IMG/VR virus record: IMGVR_UViG_3300044641_010300
Coordinates: 1 to 60,331 of that record
DNA from: a virus
Reading direction: 5' to 3' (one strand)
DNA: 60,331 nt
This document shows, in pieces, positions 45,355 through 53,532 of the stretch. Made by a program: the position numbers and the translations under genes. The notes below the pieces were generated by a model. That model saw only the letters and a list, made by a program, of their open reading frames with translations. It searched no databases and was not told where the DNA came from. Each line of letters starts with the position of its first letter. Position 1 is the stretch's first letter.

Positions 45355-47817
45355 TCAATCTAAATTAACAACAAAAACATTTTTCGAATCGAAAGTCTTG
45401 ATGTCTTCCTTTGTTTTGTAGTTGATTCTATCCGCATGTCTCTGGATTAAAGGCTCCAGTACAGATGAAGCTCTTTCTAAATTTTCTTTGAAAATTCTTT
45501 TGGAATTGCCTTCGTATCCTTTGTTTAAAATTTCCACCCCCTCTTTATTTAGAGATGGAATTAAAGCCTTAGGATCATTTTCAACCACTTTATTTTCCAT
45601 AATTCTGTTGAGGACCCCTTCCTTCAAAACTTTATCTTTCAGAATTGAAAGAGAAGAATCCCATTTTTTCTTTTCTGAATTCCACGCCAAAGTAGAACCA
45701 CATAGAAAAACACAAACTGCTAACATAAGAAAATCATAGAAATCCAAGTCCGGTTCTTCATCGTCAATTTGTGCAGCTCTCGATGCAGCTGCTACAATTT
45801 TTTGCAGAGCTTCAGTTGTTAAATAACCCTGTTTAAAATATTCATAGGTTTCCGCGTCAGGGGAAGATTTTCCACTCTTCAATGCATCTTTAATATCATC
45901 ATAGAAGTTAGCACAAGAGTTGAAAGATTCAACTAATTTGGGATTAACCCCGGAGGAATTTTTGGGGTTAGAGTAAAAGTTTAAAATTTCACTAATTACT
46001 TTTTCTCTTTGGTCGTCCTGAATTCCACCAAACTTAGAGAAATATCCAGTATACCATTTGGCAAAAGAATCTCTGTCTTGCTGGGTATCGCCACCAGAAA
46101 ATTCTTTCCACTTGGACCAATTGTAAGGTTTTTTGTAATTTCCAGCCAATCTTTTGGTCGAGTAGAGAGATCCCGTTTTCTCGTCAGAATCCTGCATCCA
46201 AAAGAACGCTGGTTTATCGGATTCCTGTGAATTTGTTTCCAAAGTTTTCAACCAGGCCTCCACAAATTCGGTTGGGTAAGAACTTTTCAATGTTCCATCC
46301 TCCTTTAAAAAATCCTCCTCCTCTGCATTTTTATTGTAACCCTTTCTTAAATTTTTGGCTAAATTTTTGGCCAATTTAGAGTCAGCAGTCGTCTTTTCTT
46401 CTTTTTCTGCTCCTGTTCCAGAATCTGGCATTTTGGCTAATTCTGCCGTGTTTTTTTGAAGTTCTCTTTCCAAATCATCGTCATCGATAAAAATGGCCTC
46501 GAACATCTTTGAAAATTGATCCATTCCAACAACTTCTGATTCAGACATAGCATATGTTTTTTTCAAAACATCCAAAGCCTTAGTTAATGCTTTTTTGTTT
46601 TCGGATGAAATTTGTTCGATTTTTAAAAATGAATCGAACAAAGGTTTGTCTAATTCACCATTGGCGTTTTTGTTGCCCAGTAGAGACTGGATAGATTTAA
46701 TACAGGCTGAGGTTGCGGGTCCATATTTACCGTCTGCCCCCCCATGTTTTTGCAAAAAAGTTTTGAATGGAGGGAAAGCTGCCATTAAAGATTTTTGAAC
46801 TGCAGCTATGATACCAGACTTCTTAAATTTCAAATCTGTATCTTTTGCTCCTATCTTAATTGGAAAAATCTTTTGAATAACTTTTTGTTCCATCTCATCC
46901 ATCTCCTCGCGTAAACTTTTATCAATCAGTAATTCTTGCACGTTTGCTTTAGCAATCATATCCAAAGCAGCAGTAATAATCTCGGTTACATCGGAATATT
47001 TGGTAATGAGCTCATCGTCTTCAATGATTTTTTTCATACTCATTTCAGCGGCTTTGATCTTGTAGTTGTAATATTCTTCAGATAAAGAATCCGCCTGTTT
47101 TTCCAACTCTCCTAAAGTTTTTCTGTCTCTTTCTCCGGTTAAATCTTTGGAATTCTCAATCGCTTCTAGTTTTTGTTCTAAAGCGGTGAAAAGTCTTTGC
47201 CAATCTCTACCATAACCGTTTTTGGCATCTTTACCTTTAGAATCGGAAATTAAATTTACCAGTTTCTTTCTTAGTTTTTCGATTCTGCCTTTAAATCCGA
47301 TGAACAAAGATTCGTTGATATTGTCAAGACCAAAGCCTAAACTAAAATTTTCATTGGTGGTTTGTTTCTTAGAATAGTTAACAGCAATAGAATCTAAAGA
47401 CGAAATCAATCTATTTGAAGAAATTTTAAATGTATTGATGATCCCATCTTCCAATTTGGAATCCACCTCAACGAGTCTTTTAAGTGCATCACCCAAAGAA
47501 TTTAGGGCGTTAATATACATATTTTTAACTTTGGAGAATCTAGCATCACCTAGTTCCGCTTCACCGGCATAGTCTTTAAATTTGGCCACCAGACTTTTGA
47601 CAGTTTTAGCAGAGGCAACGTCCAACAACATAGCTCTTAAAACATCAGGGTTACGGTTATCATGAGAAGCCAGATCAAAAACAATTTTCTTGAAAGTATC
47701 AAGACTAATTTCGGTGGCCCTTTTGAGAAGATTGTCCACTGAAGCGTTTTCATTCAAATTCATAAAATTTGTGATGATAGCTTTAGCAGCTGGATTGTGT
47801 GTGAAATAATTATGCAT
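45355..47817 (-). CDS. Large putative internal virion protein with peptidoglycan-binding-like domain
   Basis: This 820-residue protein has an N-terminal peptide ending in FMNLNE followed by N (after residue 23), which fits the targeting/cleavage pattern. It also has an internal NINE followed by S at 169. Helical charged regions dominate. At about 336-398 is a peptidoglycan-binding-like module (IIAAVQKSLMAAFPPF, DGKYGPATSACIKSIQSLLG). A hydrophobic helix near the C-terminus (FLMLAVCVFLCGSTLAW) could cross a membrane. The combination suggests a protein packed in the head or tail and delivered with DNA, possibly to help pass the wall. It is last in the 49597-45355 operon. Functions of the rest are unknown. 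Confidence 0.65.
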   Translation of the reverse strand: MHNYFTHNPAAKAIITNFMNLNENASVDNLLKRATEISLDTFKKIVFDLASHDNRNPDVLRAMLLDVASAKTVKSLVAKFKDYAGEAELGDARFSKVKNMYINALNSLGDALKRLVEVDSKLEDGIINTFKISSNRLISSLDSIAVNYSKKQTTNENFSLGFGLDNINESLFIGFKGRIEKLRKKLVNLISDSKGKDAKNGYGRDWQRLFTALEQKLEAIENSKDLTGERDRKTLGELEKQADSLSEEYYNYKIKAAEMSMKKIIEDDELITKYSDVTEIITAALDMIAKANVQELLIDKSLREEMDEMEQKVIQKIFPIKIGAKDTDLKFKKSGIIAAVQKSLMAAFPPFKTFLQKHGGADGKYGPATSACIKSIQSLLGNKNANGELDKPLFDSFLKIEQISSENKKALTKALDVLKKTYAMSESEVVGMDQFSKMFEAIFIDDDDLERELQKNTAELAKMPDSGTGAEKEEKTTADSKLAKNLAKNLRKGYNKNAEEEDFLKEDGTLKSSYPTEFVEAWLKTLETNSQESDKPAFFWMQDSDEKTGSLYSTKRLAGNYKKPYNWSKWKEFSGGDTQQDRDSFAKWYTGYFSKFGGIQDDQREKVISEILNFYSNPKNSSGVNPKLVESFNSCANFYDDIKDALKSGKSSPDAETYEYFKQGYLTTEALQKIVAAASRAAQIDDEEPDLDFYDFLMLAVCVFLCGSTLAWNSEKKKWDSSLSILKDKVLKEGVLNRIMENKVVENDPKALIPSLNKEGVEILNKGYEGNSKRIFKENLERASSVLEPLIQRHADRINYKTKEDIKTFDSKNVFVVNLD

Positions 47818-47819
47818 TT

Positions 47820-48089
47820 CTAGTATATGTTTGTTTTATCCCCTGATTTTTCTTTTGCTTCCATCGCCGTAGCCAGTTTGTTCAACATGGCAGGTAAAGC
47901 AGCGTATAAAGTTGCCTGTTTTTTTAAACTGGCAGATTTTTGTGCTACTTCTGTTTGGTTTTTTTCATTTTGGATCTCATCCCGAATCGCCTGTAATTGG
48001 TCATTGACCGCTTTTTTTGCATTCACCAAATCGGAATTTATATCCTCGTTGAGTTGAAAATCGTTTAAATTCAAAAGAATTTTAGTCAT
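47820..48089 (-). CDS. Small prohead-core-like protein with cleavable N-terminus
   Basis: An 89-residue, mostly helical and charged protein. Its first 15 residues, MTKILLNLNDFQLNE, end in a L-N-E site followed by D. The rest (AKKAVNDQLQAIRDEIQNEK) looks like a coiled coil, as in prohead core or small internal proteins. It overlaps the previous gene by 8 bases and ends 2 bases before the 820-residue gene. Confidence 0.7.
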   Translation of the reverse strand: MTKILLNLNDFQLNEDINSDLVNAKKAVNDQLQAIRDEIQNEKNQTEVAQKSASLKKQATLYAALPAMLNKLATAMEAKEKSGDKTNIY

Positions 48090-48993
48090 ATCTTCTTGCT
48101 AAAGTTATTTTCGTTCTAAGATCTCCTATTTTGTTGGTGTGGTAATTTCTAAGATCCCTGATTTCTTTTCGCATTTGGGCTTCACTCATGCCCTTTCTTT
48201 TAGCTTCATCCTCGAATTTTTCTAAATCCAAATCTCTGAGTGCACACATCTCATTTTTAACCCTAGTTAATTCCCGAATCAAATCCCTAGCATCTTCTTT
48301 ACTCAATTCCTCTGCATATTTTTCAAACTCAGAACCAGAGTAGGACATGATTTTATTTAGAGAATCCTTAGATAATTTTGACTGTCCATAGTATTTCGGA
48401 GATTTTTTGGTAGTAGAGGATGAAACAAGAGACGAAGAAGGCAATTTCATGTCGCCATATTTCTTTCTGAAATCTTCATCTTTTTGTTTTGCTATTAAAG
48501 CTGCCTGTTTATATTTATCATATAATTCTTCACCCAAATCAGGATCTGTGAGTTTCTTAGCAACATCATATAATCTCTCAGCAATTTCTTTTTCCGCCTC
48601 AGTTTTTTTTAAATTCCAATAGGACACCAATTTGGAATCTTTGTCCACAATTTTTTTCACCTTTTCTTCTAGCTCCATCACGGAAGAGTTCTTTTTACTG
48701 AGCATAGAATTGAGAAGTCTTTCATTCCTTTCAATCATTCTGTCCAATTTTCTAGATTCGGCTGGGTCGTTAGATATCTGGGCTTTTTGGACCTGTAAAG
48801 AATCAATTTCTGTGACAACTTTATCCCACTCTTTGATGTAATCTTCTTCGATCTGCACAATATCTTCCAAATAAGAATCTATCTTGGACAGGGATCCCCC
48901 GAAAAAAGAACCAAACCAATTCAAAATATCTTTCATCGATCTACCCTCATTCAGAGAATTATAATGGTCCCACTGTTTAAAATTATAAAGCAT
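48082..48993 (-). CDS. Prohead-core-like coiled-coil protein with cleavable N-terminus
   Basis: I place the start at the ATG at 48993 (MLYNFKQWDHYNSLNEGRS). A longer frame to 49023 overlaps the previous gene and spoils the N-terminal pattern. The LNE site is after residue 16 and is followed by G. The 303-residue protein is strongly helical and charged, with long Lys/Glu heptad-like stretches (DKVVTEIDSLQVQKAQ, ELEEKVKKIVDKDSKLVSYW), as in T4 gp22-type core proteins. It starts 14 bases after the 196-residue gene and overlaps the next gene by 8 bases. Confidence 0.7.
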   Translation of the reverse strand: MLYNFKQWDHYNSLNEGRSMKDILNWFGSFFGGSLSKIDSYLEDIVQIEEDYIKEWDKVVTEIDSLQVQKAQISNDPAESRKLDRMIERNERLLNSMLSKKNSSVMELEEKVKKIVDKDSKLVSYWNLKKTEAEKEIAERLYDVAKKLTDPDLGEELYDKYKQAALIAKQKDEDFRKKYGDMKLPSSSLVSSSTTKKSPKYYGQSKLSKDSLNKIMSYSGSEFEKYAEELSKEDARDLIRELTRVKNEMCALRDLDLEKFEDEAKRKGMSEAQMRKEIRDLRNYHTNKIGDLRTKITLARRYD

Positions 48994-49006
48994 CACTTGG
49001 ATTATT

Positions 49007-49597
49007 TTAAGGGGTTGGAGCATTGCTCAGCTTATTCAGCATTTCTTGAGCTTCTTTTTTAGCTTGTTCTAGAGCATCTTTCAAATTTTGTATTTCTCCA
49101 GCTTCTGCTGAAATCTTTTTAGCTTGTTCATATTCAAATTCCGCCAATTCAATCTCCAATTCAGCCATTTTTGCTTTCATGACTTCCTTTAAGCGAGGGG
49201 ATTTAGCTCCTTCCCTTCTTAGCAAATCTTTGGCTTTTTCTAAAGCTACGGTTTTGGATTTAATCATAGCTCTATATTCATTCTTCTTGGCTTCGATTTC
49301 TTCTTTAATAGAATCAACTGCTTCTGTATTAACCGGGGTTCTACCTCTGATTTCTCGAAGTTTTAACTCCATGGATTTCAAAGTTTTTTTAAGTTCATAT
49401 TTTGCCTTCAATAAGTCCTTTTCATACTCTAACATATTATCAATGACTGAATTGATTGTTTTTGTTTTTGAAAATGGCATTAGGCTATCGATTGCATTTG
49501 CCAAAGAATCCATAAATCCTTCTTGAAGATGTGAATTGTCTGATTTTGATTTAAAATGCGAATCAACGAAATGATTGAAATCTTGTACTTTCGACAT
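49007..49597 (-). CDS. Prohead-core-like coiled-coil protein with cleavable N-terminus
   Basis: This 196-residue protein starts MSKVQDFNHFVDSHFKSKSD and reaches an L-Q-E site followed by G after residue 26, again matching the targeting pattern. The body is a near-continuous charged helix (YEKDLLKAKYELKKTLKSME, EIEAKKNEYRAMIKSKTVAL) with heptad spacing, typical of scaffolding-core proteins. It starts 18 bases after a GATATATAGA box and opens the operon that ends at 45355. Confidence 0.7.
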   Translation of the reverse strand: MSKVQDFNHFVDSHFKSKSDNSHLQEGFMDSLANAIDSLMPFSKTKTINSVIDNMLEYEKDLLKAKYELKKTLKSMELKLREIRGRTPVNTEAVDSIKEEIEAKKNEYRAMIKSKTVALEKAKDLLRREGAKSPRLKEVMKAKMAELEIELAEFEYEQAKKISAEAGEIQNLKDALEQAKKEAQEMLNKLSNAPTP

Positions 49598-49615
49598 GTT
49601 CTGAGGTGTATTTTA

Positions 49616-49625
49616 TCTATATATC
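49616..49625 (-). promoter_or_regulatory. Late-promoter-like TATA box
   Basis: An exact GATATATAGA on the minus strand, 18 bases upstream of the ATG at 49597. It lies just downstream, in transcription order, of the terminator that follows the capsid gene, so it re-starts transcription for the core-protein operon. Confidence 0.7.
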
Positions 49626-49640
49626 TTTTCTATTTCAACA

Positions 49641-49670
49641 AAAAACCCCAGGTCGAAACCCGGGGTTTTT
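49641..49670 (-). terminator. Rho-independent terminator after the capsid gene
   Basis: A 9-base stem, AAAAACCCC pairing with GGGGTTTTT, with a 12-base loop. On the minus strand a T-run follows. It lies 19 bases past the stop of the major capsid gene and so ends the high-expression capsid transcript. Confidence 0.85.
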
Positions 49671-49688
49671 GGTGTTAGCTGGTTAAAA

Positions 49689-51407
49689 TTAAACCAGACC
49701 GCCAGCAGGCAAGTTAACATTGAAGCAAAGATACATGGTTTCGGGATGGAAACCAGCCTCTACAAGAGCGTAACGAGACTTAACTGCGATTTTAGGAGAC
49801 ATCGTACCTTCAGAGATTGTCTGAATGGATTCTGCCATCATGTAAGGCATGAATTTGAGACCTGGCTCATCATCACCACCTTTTCTTCCAACGAGGATTC
49901 TGGTATCGTTGTACTTCATGTTTTGGTCCACATACACTGTCATACCGGCCAAAGAACCAACTGGGTACAAAGTACCGTTGTTCTGAGTCAAGGTATTAGT
50001 GAAAGGAGCAAAGGTGAATTGGCTGATATCTTGCATTGCCGAAGCCAAGTTTGCGTTGGTAACAATGAAGTTAGCAGGACCTCTTCTACCTCTGTTGGCT
50101 ACTACGTTAGCGGCTGCCAGGATACGAGAGAAAAGTCTTCTCTGTAGAGTTGACAAGTTCTCATAAGTTCCAGAAGCAGGACCTGCAGTACCAGTCATGG
50201 TCAAAGCCTGGTCTGTTTTTCCAACATAAGAAGGAATGGTGTAAGAACCAGCGGTTCCACCGATAACCAGATTCAAATTCAAATTTTGACCCTCTACTGT
50301 GTTGAAGTCATAACAGTTAGACCAGCCCAAAGCAAAAGCTCTGGCTAGAATGTGCTTGTTGATAGCCTGAGAAACCTCATTGACCAGTGCGTTCTCAATC
50401 ATCGAAATGACATCGATACCGAACTGCTTATTGAGGTCTTGAATTTGCTCCGTGGTGACGGAAGCAGCTACTTGGAAAGTGTCGGCTTCTACAAACTTTG
50501 TGAAAGTCGAAAGACCCATCAAGTTGTAGTAGTTTTCTTCACCTACGCTTCTAAGCATTGGGTTGTACGTCTTGGTACCATCAACGAAAGGCCCCTGCCA
50601 GTTTTGGTTGTCGTAGAAACCAGCTCCAGAGAAACCTTGGATGTGATCTTCAAGTGCCTTAACTAGAGAAGCCGAAGCAGTAGTGGTTCCTGCTTGGTTT
50701 CCATCTACTCCAGTACCAACTTTGGTAGCACCTCCATTGATAACAGATGCAACAGATTCCCCTGCAGTGATTGCAGTAATTTCGAAGATTGGGAAACCAT
50801 CGATTCTTGAAAGACCAACAAACTTAGTGGTGATATATTCAGCTGCTGAAGAAGCATTGGTGATGAAATAAGTTGTACCTACTACGAAACTATCAGGATA
50901 TCCTGCAGCATAGGAAGTAATTTGCAGCTTAATCATAGCAGGAGCTGCGGCCAAGGCATCGGCTGCAGTGGTACCTGTAGATTGTGGGCTGAGCTTACCA
51001 CCAGCATACACATAATCCAAATAGGATAGAACACCGGAAGGACCAGACATTGGAATAACTGGAACGATATCGAAACCTACGGTTTTTGCAGCTACCTGAA
51101 TAGCCAAAGGCAAAAGCGAAGGAAACTTATCGCCAGATCCTTGCCAAGATTGGCTGTAGAATCCTTGGTTTGGCGCGTAACCACCAACTGAGCCAGCTTG
51201 AGTTGAGGCTGGGAAAACAGGAGGTGCAACGGCTCCCATACCGTTGACGACGTTCAAAGACTGGTATGCACCAGCAGACTCGTTGAGGGAGTGATAGTGG
51301 CAGTATACAGACAACCACGCTTTTTTGGATGGATCAGTGATACCGGCTTTCTGCTCGATGATAGGCGACCAGGTATCGAAGATCTCAGCTTCATTAATTA
51401 GTTTCAT
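49689..51407 (-). CDS. Major capsid protein, T4 gp23-like
   Basis: This 572-residue protein has the gp23 pattern. The N-terminal helix contains EIFDTWSPIIEQKAG, matching ELLNKWKPLLEGEG in T4 gp23. A pro-segment follows that could be cut at HYHSLNE (after residue 43, before SAGAY), a site for the prohead protease. The C-terminal half has a QIQDLNKQFGIDVISMIENA helix, then GRRGPANFIVTNANLASAMQ and GMTVYVDQNMKYNDTRILVG. These match the GRGEGNFIIASRN and Y-I-D segments of the HK97-fold. The leader is A-rich, without a Shine-Dalgarno sequence. It lies 26 bases after the protease-scaffold gene and before a strong terminator. Confidence 0.9.
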   Translation of the reverse strand: MKLINEAEIFDTWSPIIEQKAGITDPSKKAWLSVYCHYHSLNESAGAYQSLNVVNGMGAVAPPVFPASTQAGSVGGYAPNQGFYSQSWQGSGDKFPSLLPLAIQVAAKTVGFDIVPVIPMSGPSGVLSYLDYVYAGGKLSPQSTGTTAADALAAAPAMIKLQITSYAAGYPDSFVVGTTYFITNASSAAEYITTKFVGLSRIDGFPIFEITAITAGESVASVINGGATKVGTGVDGNQAGTTTASASLVKALEDHIQGFSGAGFYDNQNWQGPFVDGTKTYNPMLRSVGEENYYNLMGLSTFTKFVEADTFQVAASVTTEQIQDLNKQFGIDVISMIENALVNEVSQAINKHILARAFALGWSNCYDFNTVEGQNLNLNLVIGGTAGSYTIPSYVGKTDQALTMTGTAGPASGTYENLSTLQRRLFSRILAAANVVANRGRRGPANFIVTNANLASAMQDISQFTFAPFTNTLTQNNGTLYPVGSLAGMTVYVDQNMKYNDTRILVGRKGGDDEPGLKFMPYMMAESIQTISEGTMSPKIAVKSRYALVEAGFHPETMYLCFNVNLPAGGLV

Positions 51408-51433
51408 TTTTTTAGAATTTTTTTTGGTTTTTT

Positions 51434-53461
51434 TTAGAATTTACCTTCTAGCGACTTAGCCACCCAACTTAGGTAATCATTGTTGTAAGGAGTTGGGGTC
51501 TGAGTGTTAGAGGCCTCTGAGAAATTTTCATTCTCTTGCAATTTTTGCAAAGCCAAAGGCTTAGGTCCAAACTGACGAGTTGACCAGAAATTTCTAATCT
51601 GATAAGGGGTGTTAAGATTACGAAGAGCAGCCTGGGCAATAATAGATTGCTTGTGTCCTTCACTCAACGACTCCCAAATCGGAACGTAATCCGTTGGCAT
51701 CTCATCGATGAACTTATGGCCAGTTTTGAATTTGGCTTCATTGTTCTCATTGAGAACTTGATCTGCTTTTTGTGTGTCAGCAGTCGGCTGCCATCTGCTT
51801 GCAGCCTGTTTTTGGTTTGTTTCGGTCTTTTGGGTTTGGACCGACTCAATTAGGAAATCAATTTGTTTGCCGAGATTGGTGTAATCTCCGGCAAAGCCAG
51901 ACTCCGCTAATTCAGTTCTTGAGGCAACTTCTGCCTGTCTCCGTGCGTTGTTTTGAACGACAGGTTGATAACCAACGCTTTCGGACAGAGACTCGGTGTA
52001 AGAAATCGTGCCATTTAATTTTTCGGCGATGTACTCGGAATAGGAGATGGTTCTATTCACATTTTCCGCCAGATATTCCGAATAAGAAATTCCTTGTTCC
52101 AATTTTTCACCCAGGTATTCGGAGTAAGCAATACCTTTATCAAGATTTTCGCCCAGATACTCAGAGTAGGCTATGCCTTTGTCCAAATTCTCGGCCAGAT
52201 ATTCGGCATAGGAAATGTTTCTATCCAACTTCTCTGCCAAATACTCAGAATAAGAAATATTTCTGTCCACATTTTCGGCCAGGTATTCGGAATACGAAAT
52301 TGTGTGATCCACGTTTTCAGCGAGGTATTCTGCATATTGAATGCTGTCATCCAATTTCTCGGCGAGATATTTAGAGTAGTTAATTCCCTTGTCGACATTT
52401 TCTGCCACGTACTCTGAATAGAGAATTGACTTATCTACGTTCTCGGCCAGATACTTAGAGTAAGAAATGTTCTTGTCCAAATTCTCGGCTAGATATTTAC
52501 TGTAAGTGATGGAATTGTCCAAATTCTCGGCTACATATTCACCATACTTGATGGAATTTTCCAAATTCTCGGCCAAATACTCACAGTACTTTTCAAGGCG
52601 GTCTACCCTTTCTTCAAGTTTTTGTGTGTATGAATCCGAGCTTTCTACCAAATTCTGGGTAGACTTAGCTTCCCTAATTTGAGACTCGAGCTCATCCATT
52701 TTTTTCTTTAAGAAAATGGAATAATTGTTGAGTTCTTCACTCGTTACATATTCTTTTCTGGACTCCATGATGTCAATTTTATTTTTTTCTGTTTTGAATA
52801 TTTTTTTGAATTCTTCGTTATCATCAACCTTATATATCATTACTCCCGAATCATTTTTGATTCCTAAGGACTCATTCAAACATTTTAAATCGTGAACAAC
52901 GGAATTTTTGTGTCTATCTGAAAATTCAGAGAATGAAAAACCGGCACTTTCGTACACTCTTTCTAGTTGTGCATCCTGAAATCCAGGATCAGCTACCAAA
53001 TCATAAGTGAAGATTTTTTTGATTTGAACTTTTTTGTCTGGACCCACATTACCAGCGGCACGGGAAGAAATAGAAAGAGGTATTCCAGCATCAACCAATT
53101 TTTTGGCAATTTGACCAGCTGGGGTGTCAAGCAATTTGACCTTGATCTTCAATACCCGACCACTCTTGTCGTACTGTAAATCTTCTATAATGTGAGAAAT
53201 GTTTTTCAGAGAAACGTCAAATTTTTCAGGATGGTCCAATTCTCCAACCAACCTTTTTTGTTTGATTTTATCGTTGAGATAATCTAGATGTGGCAGGTAC
53301 TCGCTTTCCTCGTAGATCCTGTTGTTGTTATTTTCTTTACCAAACTGTGCTGCTATACCCTGTAGAGTGTAGCCATCTGAGGTTTTAGAAGCCTCTACGT
53401 GATGACCTTGCTTCTCCAAAATAAACACCAAGTTCTCGTTCATAAATGGTAGATCTTCCAT
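51434..53461 (-). CDS. Prohead protease fused to repeat-rich scaffold
   Basis: This 675-residue protein is two modules in one frame. Residues 1-165 or so are a T4 gp21-type prohead protease: GELDHPEKFD with His77, then GIPLSISSRAAGN with Ser132/133, then YDLVADPGFQDA with Asp157. The second module is coiled coil and then 14 tandem 14-residue units of the form YSEYLAENLDKGIA (52588-52001), followed by a low-complexity tail containing QQ and NN stretches. In T4 the protease (gp21) and core (gp22) are separate genes, so this is a protease-scaffold fusion. Nearly every repeat holds an L-A-E or V-A-E, matching the protease target L/I-x-E. The gene starts 20 bases after a GATATATAAA box. Confidence 0.85.
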   Translation of the reverse strand: MEDLPFMNENLVFILEKQGHHVEASKTSDGYTLQGIAAQFGKENNNNRIYEESEYLPHLDYLNDKIKQKRLVGELDHPEKFDVSLKNISHIIEDLQYDKSGRVLKIKVKLLDTPAGQIAKKLVDAGIPLSISSRAAGNVGPDKKVQIKKIFTYDLVADPGFQDAQLERVYESAGFSFSEFSDRHKNSVVHDLKCLNESLGIKNDSGVMIYKVDDNEEFKKIFKTEKNKIDIMESRKEYVTSEELNNYSIFLKKKMDELESQIREAKSTQNLVESSDSYTQKLEERVDRLEKYCEYLAENLENSIKYGEYVAENLDNSITYSKYLAENLDKNISYSKYLAENVDKSILYSEYVAENVDKGINYSKYLAEKLDDSIQYAEYLAENVDHTISYSEYLAENVDRNISYSEYLAEKLDRNISYAEYLAENLDKGIAYSEYLGENLDKGIAYSEYLGEKLEQGISYSEYLAENVNRTISYSEYIAEKLNGTISYTESLSESVGYQPVVQNNARRQAEVASRTELAESGFAGDYTNLGKQIDFLIESVQTQKTETNQKQAASRWQPTADTQKADQVLNENNEAKFKTGHKFIDEMPTDYVPIWESLSEGHKQSIIAQAALRNLNTPYQIRNFWSTRQFGPKPLALQKLQENENFSEASNTQTPTPYNNDYLSWVAKSLEGKF
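52001..52588 (-). repeat. In-frame 42-base tandem repeat, 14 copies, with protease-site-like core
   Basis: Exactly 588 bases, encoding 14 units of 14 residues, Y-x-x-Y-[LVI]-[AG]-E-[NK]-[LV]-x-x-x-I-x, with no length variation. A degenerate fifteenth copy follows. Codon third positions vary between copies, so the protein pattern rather than the DNA is held. Confidence 0.95.
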
Positions 53462-53481
53462 CTTGATACTTTTTTTTATCT

Positions 53482-53491
53482 TTTATATATC
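53482..53491 (-). promoter_or_regulatory. Late-promoter-like TATA box
   Basis: GATATATAAA on the minus strand, 20 bases upstream of the ATG at 53461. It would drive the protease-scaffold and major capsid genes. Confidence 0.65.
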
Positions 53492-53532
53492 TAAGTGACT
53501 TTACAAAATTTTAATCTTTTGAAACTTTCAAA

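Noticed and set aside
51772-52417. Two overlapping plus-strand open frames across the scaffold repeat
   Set aside because: They arise because the 42-base repeat keeps stop-free frames on the opposite strand. They have repetitive low-complexity translation and no start context.
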